From Bacteroidaceae bacterium (GTDB lineage: Bacteria; Bacteroidota; Bacteroidia; Bacteroidales; Bacteroidaceae), in the NCBI GenBank assembly GCA_900772575.1, contig CAAHEN010000125.1:1-16690 (forward strand): DNA of 16,690 nt, given 5' to 3'. Position 1 is the stretch's first letter; every line of letters starts with the position of its first letter. Below the pieces are notes generated by a model, which did no database searches, was not told the DNA's origin, and saw only the letters and a program-made list of their open reading frames with translations. The position numbers and the translations under genes are program-made. Below, in pieces: positions 11,273 through 16,690 of the stretch.

Positions 11273-11323
11273 AAAATACCTATTTCCCCGAGCCGGAGGC
11301 GGACTCAAAACAACAAACCTATC

Positions 11324-13414
11324 ATGAGCTTCGATTCTTTCCTCATCACCAAACGAGACGGCTCCACCGAGAAATTCTCGATGGACAAGATCAAAAGCGC
11401 TGTGCTCAAGGCCTTCGCTTCCGTCAACACTCCCATCGACGCCGACGGCCTGCAGAAGGTCATCGACCACCTCAAAATCTGCAACGGCATGAGCGTTGAG
11501 GACATCCAGAACCAGGTGGAGGTGGCCCTCATGAGTGAGCGCTACTTCAAGGCGGCGAAGGCTTTCATGCTCTACCGCAAGCGCCACGAGGACGACCGCG
11601 AGACGGCCGACAAACTGCGCTTCCTCATCGACTACTGCAACGCCGCCAACCCGGCAACGGGATCCAAATTCGACGCCAACGCCAACGTCGAGAACAAGAA
11701 CATCGCCACACTCATCGGCGAACTGCCCAAGCAGGGCTTCATCCGCCTGAACCGACGCTTCCTCTGCGACCGCATCAAGAAGATGTATGGCAAGGAGACT
11801 GCCGACCGCTATATCTACCTGCTCAAACACCACTTTATATATAAGAACGACGAGACGAGCCTGGCCAACTACTGCGCCTCGATCACCATGTACCCCTGGC
11901 TGCTGGGCGGCACCAAGAGCATCGGCGGCAACTCCACCGCGCCGACCAACCTCAAGAGCTTCTGCGGCGGCTTCGTCAACATGGTCTTCATCGTCTCGTC
12001 CATGCTCTCGGGCGCCTGCGCCACGCCGGAGTTTCTCATGTACATGAGCCACTTCCTCGAGCGCGAATACGGCGAGGACTACTACGAGCACGCTGACCGC
12101 GTGGTCGACCTCTCCGCGCGCCGGCGCAGCATCGACAAGGTGATCACGGACTGCTTCGAGCAGATCGTCTACTCCATCAACCAGCCGACGGGGGCGCGCA
12201 ACTTCCAGAGCGTCTTCTGGAACATCTCCTACTACGACCGCTACTACTTCGAAAGCCTCTTCGGCGATTTCCACTTCCCCGACGGCTCGCAGCCCCACTG
12301 GGGCGCCGTCAGCTGGTTGCAGAAGCGCTTCATGCGCTGGTTCAACGAGGAGCGCACCAAGACGGTGCTCACCTTCCCCGTCGAGACCATGGCCCTGCTC
12401 ACACGCGACAACGACGTCATCGACAAGGACTATGCCGACTTCACGGCTGAGATGTACAGCAAGGGCCACTCCTTCTTCACCTACATGAGCGACAACGCCG
12501 ACTCGCTCGCCTCGTGCTGCCGCCTGCGCAACGAGATACAGGACAACGGCTTCAGCTACACACTGGGCGCCGGCGGCGTGTCGACCGGTTCGAAGAGCGT
12601 GCTGACCATCAACCTCAACCGCTGCGTGCAGCAGGCCACACGCGAGGGACGCTCCTACGTGGAATACCTCGACGGTATCGTCGACCTGGTGCACAAGGTG
12701 CAGCTGGCCTACAACGAGAACCTCAAGGCGCTGCTCGACAAGGGGATGCTGCCGCTCTTCGACGCGGGCTACATCAACATCAAGCGCCAGTACCTGACCA
12801 TCGGCGTCAACGGCATGGTGGAGGCTGCGGAGAGCCTGGGCATGACCATCTCCGACAATGAGGAGTACGCCAACTTCGTCAGCAACATCCTGGGACTCAT
12901 CGAGGCCTACAACAAGCAGTACCGCTCGCGCGACGTGCTCTTCAACTGCGAGATGATTCCGGCGGAGAATGTCGGCGTCAAGCACGCCCGCTGGGACCGT
13001 GAGGACGGCTATTACGTGCCGCGCGACTGCTATAACTCCTACTTCTACGTCGTCGAGGACACGAACACGGACGTCATCGAGAAGTTCCGCCTCCATGGCC
13101 GCAAATACATCGAGCACCTCACGGGCGGCTCGGCCCTGCACATGAACCTAGACGAGCACCTCTCGCAGGCACAATACCGCCAGCTGCTGCGCGTGGCCGC
13201 CAAGGAGGGTTGCAACTACTTCACGTACAACATTCCCAACACGCTCTGCAACGACTGCGGACACATCGACAAGCGCTTCCTCAAGGAATGCCCGCACTGC
13301 CACTCCAAGAATGTGGACTACCTGACGCGCATCATCGGTTACCTGAAGCGCGTGTCCAACTTCTCGCTCGACCGACAGAAAGAGGCCGCCCGCCGCTACT
13401 ACGCCCACGTCTGA
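11324..13414 (+). CDS. nrdD: Anaerobic (class III) ribonucleoside-triphosphate reductase
   Basis: NrdD reduces ribonucleoside triphosphates to deoxyribonucleotides using a glycyl radical, and is the oxygen-sensitive source of DNA precursors in anaerobes. The product has 696 aa, a normal length. An ATP-cone opens the protein (ITKRDGSTEKFSMDKIKSAV, about 8-95), the allosteric site that sets overall activity. The large central domain is the ten-stranded barrel. Near the C-terminus, four cysteines (642, 645, 656, 659) form the zinc site, followed by RIIGYLKRVSNF, in which G672 should carry the radical. ATG 11324 is chosen because it begins the ATP-cone, follows an AT-rich leader typical of the phylum and lies downstream of the promoter. 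The gene is GC-rich (62% in one 60-base block) like the GH2 gene, unlike the mod core. nrdG follows after 181 bases. Confidence 0.97.
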   Translation: MSFDSFLITKRDGSTEKFSMDKIKSAVLKAFASVNTPIDADGLQKVIDHLKICNGMSVEDIQNQVEVALMSERYFKAAKAFMLYRKRHEDDRETADKLRFLIDYCNAANPATGSKFDANANVENKNIATLIGELPKQGFIRLNRRFLCDRIKKMYGKETADRYIYLLKHHFIYKNDETSLANYCASITMYPWLLGGTKSIGGNSTAPTNLKSFCGGFVNMVFIVSSMLSGACATPEFLMYMSHFLEREYGEDYYEHADRVVDLSARRRSIDKVITDCFEQIVYSINQPTGARNFQSVFWNISYYDRYYFESLFGDFHFPDGSQPHWGAVSWLQKRFMRWFNEERTKTVLTFPVETMALLTRDNDVIDKDYADFTAEMYSKGHSFFTYMSDNADSLASCCRLRNEIQDNGFSYTLGAGGVSTGSKSVLTINLNRCVQQATREGRSYVEYLDGIVDLVHKVQLAYNENLKALLDKGMLPLFDAGYINIKRQYLTIGVNGMVEAAESLGMTISDNEEYANFVSNILGLIEAYNKQYRSRDVLFNCEMIPAENVGVKHARWDREDGYYVPRDCYNSYFYVVEDTNTDVIEKFRLHGRKYIEHLTGGSALHMNLDEHLSQAQYRQLLRVAAKEGCNYFTYNIPNTLCNDCGHIDKRFLKECPHCHSKNVDYLTRIIGYLKRVSNFSLDRQKEAARRYYAHV

Positions 13415-13426
13415 GCCTGGCCTGAC

Positions 13427-13468
13427 TGGCAGAGGCGCAGAGGGAGCGTTCCCCCTGCGCCTCTGCTA
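13427..13468 (+). terminator. Strong hairpin between nrdD and nrdG, terminator-like
   Basis: GCAGAGGCGCAGAGGG (13429-13444) faces CCCCCTGCGCCTCTGC (13451-13466) with one mismatch in 16 positions, closed by a G-U and a T-A pair outside. The loop is 6 bases. It starts 13 bases past the nrdD stop. No T-run follows (TATCTGAAAA), so it may be a weak or Rho-assisted terminator, or a structure that protects the nrdD message and sets the NrdD:NrdG ratio. Confidence 0.6.
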
Positions 13469-13541
13469 TCTGAAAAGCAAGCAGTTCATTGGATTTCGTG
13501 ATGATTTTCAGGTATACGAAAGGCCAATTCCCAATGTTAGA

Positions 13542-13577
13542 GTCATCTCCCATGACGGCCCAATGACCGATTTGGGC
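13542..13577 (+). promoter_or_regulatory. Two small stem-loops before nrdG
   Basis: GTCAT (13542-13546) pairs with ATGAC (13552-13556), and GCCCAA (13558-13563) with TTGGGC (13572-13577). The second ends 18 bases before the nrdG ATG. I find no consensus -7 element in 13469-13595, so nrdG may depend on read-through from nrdD. A role in translation of nrdG is only a guess. Confidence 0.25.
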
Positions 13578-13595
13578 TAAAATCCCCGACACCAC

Positions 13596-14072
13596 ATGCT
13601 CAAATACGTCAACCACGACATCGTCTTCCAGGAGTTTCCCAACGAGGTGACACTGGCCGTCAACCTGTCGCTCTGCCCCAACGGCTGCCCGGGCTGCCAC
13701 AGCGCCTACCTCCAGGGCAACGTCGGCGAGGAGCTGACCGCCGACCGCCTGCTCGCCCTCCTGGCCGACTATGAAGACGAGGTCACCTGCGTCGGACTCA
13801 TGGGTGGCGACAACGATCCGGCCATGGTCATGGCGCTGTGCGCCGCCGTCAAGGCGCACTATGCCGACCGTCTCAAGACCGGTTGGTACAGCGGACGCGC
13901 CACCCTGCCCGGCTGCTTCGACGCCAGCGTCGTCGACTATGTCAAACTGGGCCCCTACCGCGCCGCTTTCGGCCCGCTCAAGTCACCGACAACCAACCAG
14001 CGCCTCTACCGCGTCGGGCATGGCGACGACCGCCTCGAAGACATCACCGACAGTTTCTGGAGGCGACCGTGA
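13596..14072 (+). CDS. nrdG: Anaerobic ribonucleotide reductase activating protein (radical SAM)
   Basis: NrdG installs the glycyl radical on NrdD by reductive cleavage of S-adenosylmethionine at a [4Fe-4S] cluster. The 158-aa product is of usual size. The cluster-binding motif is CPNGCPGC, with cysteines at 27, 31 and 34 in the CX3CX2C spacing of radical SAM enzymes, followed by the NrdG-type CH and the GLMGGD segment that helps bind SAM. The C-terminal half (WYSGRATLP, then DYVKLGPY) also fits small radical-SAM activases. It follows nrdD in the same direction, the common arrangement, but the gap holds a strong hairpin. The start ATG has no Shine-Dalgarno. Base composition is GC-rich like nrdD. 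I see no typical intrinsic terminator after it. Confidence 0.95.
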   Translation: MLKYVNHDIVFQEFPNEVTLAVNLSLCPNGCPGCHSAYLQGNVGEELTADRLLALLADYEDEVTCVGLMGGDNDPAMVMALCAAVKAHYADRLKTGWYSGRATLPGCFDASVVDYVKLGPYRAAFGPLKSPTTNQRLYRVGHGDDRLEDITDSFWRRP

Positions 14073-14140
14073 CATGTGTGGAAGAATAAAGGCACTTCTG
14101 GAAAAATAAATAATTCATGCTGGAAAAATACCGGCAAAAA

Positions 14141-14172
14141 TTTGCGAACCACAGAGATAATGCGTATCTTTG
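14141..14172 (+). promoter_or_regulatory. Bacteroidota-type promoter for the secreted protein gene
   Basis: TTTG (14141-14144) and TATCTTTG (14165-14172) are 20 bases apart, the same layout as the nrdD promoter. Transcription would begin near 14179, leaving a leader of about 150 bases before the ATG at 14333. The leader ends in AT-rich sequence (CTAAAAACCAACCACATG) typical of the phylum. I see no known RNA element in it. Confidence 0.8.
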
Positions 14173-14332
14173 GCACCAGATAATAGCGGTAATGGTATCC
14201 CTGAGTCATGAAGCGAAGATGCAAACCTTGGTTCCCTCGTTGATGTGACAAGGGATTTCTTTGCTTTCAGGCCGGTGCGTGTCATGGGCCGAATACATCT
14301 ACTAATTTTATAAACCTCTAAAAACCAACCAC

Positions 14333-16690
14333 ATGAAGAAAATTTACTTCTTCCTTCTCGGTCTGTTCGCCCTCGCTGGGCTGAACAGTGCACAGGCGCG
14401 CGAGGTGATCACCGACACATCGACGTGGGTGACCGACCTGTCTACGCTGAAGCAGGGCGACAAGATCATGCTTTACTGCTACGGTGAAGCCAGTCGTCGC
14501 GCGTTCCTCATGGAATCGCCGACGGAAATCGACGCAGGCGACGAAGCCGCTGGCCTGCATCAGGTGTTGCTCAACCGCGGTTTCGAGCTGAACACCTATG
14601 CGTCCAACTACTACATCTTCACGCTGACCGATTACGCAGTGGCCGAAGACGGACAGAGCGCACAGATGAAGCTGACCGCCGCCAGCGGCCACGTGTTCGG
14701 CACATTCTACGTTGACGAAAGCAGCCAGTGGGCCCGTTGGCCGGGCAAGCTCTACGAGGACGCCTCACAGATTGCTGACCTGACGATAACTATCCCTGAG
14801 GGCGATGGCATCCAGCCGGGACAGTTCTACATCATGGATCCCAACGGCGTCTACTTCAACGGCCAGGAGTACAACAGCGTCACGTCCACCACGGGTAAGT
14901 TCGTGGGCTGGAACACCACAGGCGCCAACTCCATCTATATGCTCAAGAAGGCCACCGTCGAAGACAAGAACACGATCACCGGCACCATCATCACGGAGAC
15001 GGAAGATGGCATCCAGGTCGGCGAAGGCAGCTACGACGTTGAAGTGCTCCCAGGCGACTCCATCTCCGCCATGGCTTTCGAGAACTACTCCTTCCTCAAG
15101 GCCTACGACGCTGAGGAGAACGAGGTGAAACTGCCCTACCACATCAACGAAGAGGATCTCGGCAGCGACGGCACGTTCTTCCTCCGCATGACCTACGCCA
15201 AGTGGCCGGAAGTCACCGTCACTGGCGTTGACGAGGAGAACAACGAGCTCTACACCATCATCCAGAGCTATGAGCTCGGCACCAAGTTCACCGCTCCTGA
15301 AGACCCCTCCGTCAAGCTCGGCTACGACCTCGTGACCACGGACTACAACGATCACGTCTTCACCGTCGAGGACGACCAGGCCATGTGGACACTCACCTAC
15401 AAGAAGAACCCCACCGCCGGCCTGCCCTTCACCCCGACGACCGTGACCGACGGCAAGTTTGCCGACGACACGAAGTTCTATAGAATGCGCATCCGTAACG
15501 CTGGCTGGATCTACTCCATGAATGAGGACTCGACAGCCGTCAACGTCCGCACCTCTGGTATGGTGACCGACAGCATCGAGTATTATGTCTGGGCCTTCAC
15601 CGGCAACCTCGAAGAGGGCTTCAAGATCTACAACCTCGCCAACGGCGCCGCCAAGCAGATCTACCTCGACAACACGGTCGATGGAACCATCGCCAGACTG
15701 GGTACCGCTGACGAAGTCGCTGCCCTCGGCGAAGAAGGTACGGGTGTCTTCAACATGATAGCCAACAACAAGGGCGGCTACACCTTCTCCCACTCAGCCG
15801 ACGCCACAGCCTGCCTCAACCAGTCCGGCGGTGCCAGCTCGACGACACTCGCCACCTGGACAAGCGCCAGCAGCCCCAACGACAATGGCTCGAACATCGT
15901 CTTCTCTGAGCTCACCTCAGATGATGTCCAGGCCTACAAGTTCCTCAACGCCAACCTCTATCTGAACGCTGAGGGCTACGTGGGTGGCTACACCGCCGAC
16001 AAGCTGACCGCCCTCAAGGCCGCCGTGGCCGCCAAGGATCTGGCCGCTTGCAACAGCGCCATCCAGACCCTCAAGGCCGAGACAGACACCATCGCCTTCG
16101 ATGCCTCGAAGACCTACCAGATCATCGCCGGTTATCCTGAATTTGTCCGCGCACAGCCCGGCGTCACCTACGCCGTCTACGCCTCTGCTGACGACAGCGT
16201 ACGCTGGGGCGCCCTCCAGGCCGATGACGAGGCCTACCAGTGGGTATTCTCTGCCGCCTCCGACACCACCTACACCATCACCAACCTGAAGGCCAAGAGA
16301 GCCATCGTCGGCTGGCGCTTCGGTTCGGGCAAGGGTGGACAGGCAGTCCTCGACGGTGCTGTCCCCGTCGGTGAGACCAGCGAAAGTGATATCGTGCCCA
16401 CAGGCGCCGTCGCTCCATTCCAGATCATCAAGAGCAGCGTAGCTCCCGCCGCTTATCTGCTTCGCCACAACTACGGTGGATCTATCATCACCTTCAGCGG
16501 TGAGTTCGGCACGGGCAAGCCCAATGCTACCAGTGGCGTCATTTCCACCTACAACACCACCGGTGCCGACTACAACAACATCTGGCGTCTGAAGGCTGTC
16601 AGCGACGTGCCCACAGGCATCGGCACCAGCGTCATCACGCCGGCTGAGCAGACCGAGGCCATCTACGACCTGAGCGGACGCCGCGTCAGC
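14333..16690 (+). CDS. Secreted protein of unknown function, 3' end outside the window
   Basis: The frame is open for 786 codons to the window edge with no stop. A classical signal peptide opens it (MKKIYFFLLGLFALAGLNSAQA, probable cut after residue 22). The mature part is rich in Thr, Asp, Tyr and Trp and mostly beta in character. Residues about 382-545 (FYRMRIRNAGW onward, with ATWTSASSPNDNGSNIVF) resemble the beta-trefoil, ricin-like segments seen in many Prevotella secreted proteins. A helical stretch rich in Ala and Lys lies at about 549-590, and a second similar beta segment at about 595-765. The visible end, IYDLSGRRVS, is the beginning of a C-terminal signature common in Bacteroidales secreted proteins and usually followed by a short GIYIVNGKK-like tail, so only some 15-25 codons are probably missing. 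A surface or glycan-binding role is inferred; no catalytic motif is recognised. Confidence 0.85.
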   Translation, partial: MKKIYFFLLGLFALAGLNSAQAREVITDTSTWVTDLSTLKQGDKIMLYCYGEASRRAFLMESPTEIDAGDEAAGLHQVLLNRGFELNTYASNYYIFTLTDYAVAEDGQSAQMKLTAASGHVFGTFYVDESSQWARWPGKLYEDASQIADLTITIPEGDGIQPGQFYIMDPNGVYFNGQEYNSVTSTTGKFVGWNTTGANSIYMLKKATVEDKNTITGTIITETEDGIQVGEGSYDVEVLPGDSISAMAFENYSFLKAYDAEENEVKLPYHINEEDLGSDGTFFLRMTYAKWPEVTVTGVDEENNELYTIIQSYELGTKFTAPEDPSVKLGYDLVTTDYNDHVFTVEDDQAMWTLTYKKNPTAGLPFTPTTVTDGKFADDTKFYRMRIRNAGWIYSMNEDSTAVNVRTSGMVTDSIEYYVWAFTGNLEEGFKIYNLANGAAKQIYLDNTVDGTIARLGTADEVAALGEEGTGVFNMIANNKGGYTFSHSADATACLNQSGGASSTTLATWTSASSPNDNGSNIVFSELTSDDVQAYKFLNANLYLNAEGYVGGYTADKLTALKAAVAAKDLAACNSAIQTLKAETDTIAFDASKTYQIIAGYPEFVRAQPGVTYAVYASADDSVRWGALQADDEAYQWVFSAASDTTYTITNLKAKRAIVGWRFGSGKGGQAVLDGAVPVGETSESDIVPTGAVAPFQIIKSSVAPAAYLLRHNYGGSIITFSGEFGTGKPNATSGVISTYNTTGADYNNIWRLKAVSDVPTGIGTSVITPAEQTEAIYDLSGRRVS

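Noticed and set aside
11078..11323. 82-residue N-terminal extension of NrdD
   Set aside because: The consensus promoter lies inside this stretch, the extension has no similarity to the family, and the ATP-cone begins right after ATG 11324.
11228..13141. 637-codon open frame antisense to nrdD
   Set aside because: It lies wholly opposite a well-supported gene, is a Val/Ala/Asp-rich low-complexity translation, and arises from GC-rich codon bias.
14765..15793. 342-codon open frame antisense to the secreted protein
   Set aside because: Opposite a frame with a promoter, signal peptide and typical C-terminus; the translation resembles no family.

Overview
The window looks like chromosomal DNA of a strictly or largely anaerobic Bacteroidales bacterium, most likely from or near the Prevotellaceae. 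The evidence is: promoters of the Bacteroidota type (TTTG, about 20 bases, TAnnTTTG), AT-rich start regions mostly without Shine-Dalgarno sequences, a class III (oxygen-sensitive) ribonucleotide reductase, a large multidomain GH2 glycosidase with a signal peptide, and a secreted protein carrying the YDLSGRRV C-terminal signature common in Prevotella-like secretomes. The host-like genes (GH2 enzyme, nrdD, nrdG, secreted protein) are GC-rich, near 60% in the segments I counted. Genus cannot be fixed by eye.

Layout. 1-342 is non-coding, with only weak inverted repeats. 343-4659 is a minus-strand unit: promoter, possibly an operator, structured leader, an exported GH2 beta-galactosidase-type enzyme of 1357 aa with extra C-terminal carbohydrate-binding-type domains, and an intrinsic terminator. 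4660-4986 is the divergent intergenic region and holds the promoter for the next operon. 4936-10983 is a plus-strand type III restriction-modification locus: mod, rhuM, res. 10984-13414 holds a good promoter, a long leader and nrdD; a strong hairpin and then nrdG follow to 14072. From 14141 a further promoter drives a secreted protein of unknown function that runs off the right edge of the window.

How the genes work together. Mod and Res would form an ATP-dependent restriction enzyme in which Mod supplies both site recognition and adenine methylation. In this copy mod is split by a frame change exactly at a run of seven C (6439-6445). Eight C (or five) would restore one open frame of about 633 codons, the normal size for a type III Mod. 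This looks like a phase-variable methyltransferase caught in the OFF state (a candidate phasevarion), although a homopolymer sequencing error or a recent inactivating mutation cannot be excluded. The middle of mod, where target recognition lies, is clearly AT-richer than its flanks, which suggests recombinational exchange of specificity. rhuM sits between mod and res and overlaps the start of res, so it looks like an integral third gene of the locus. NrdD and NrdG form the anaerobic route to dNTPs. The GH2 enzyme is a periplasmic or surface glycan-degrading enzyme.

The phase-variable type III locus with an embedded rhuM is the most noteworthy system here. The inverted repeat over the GH2 promoter and the palindromes inside mod and rhuM are secondary points.
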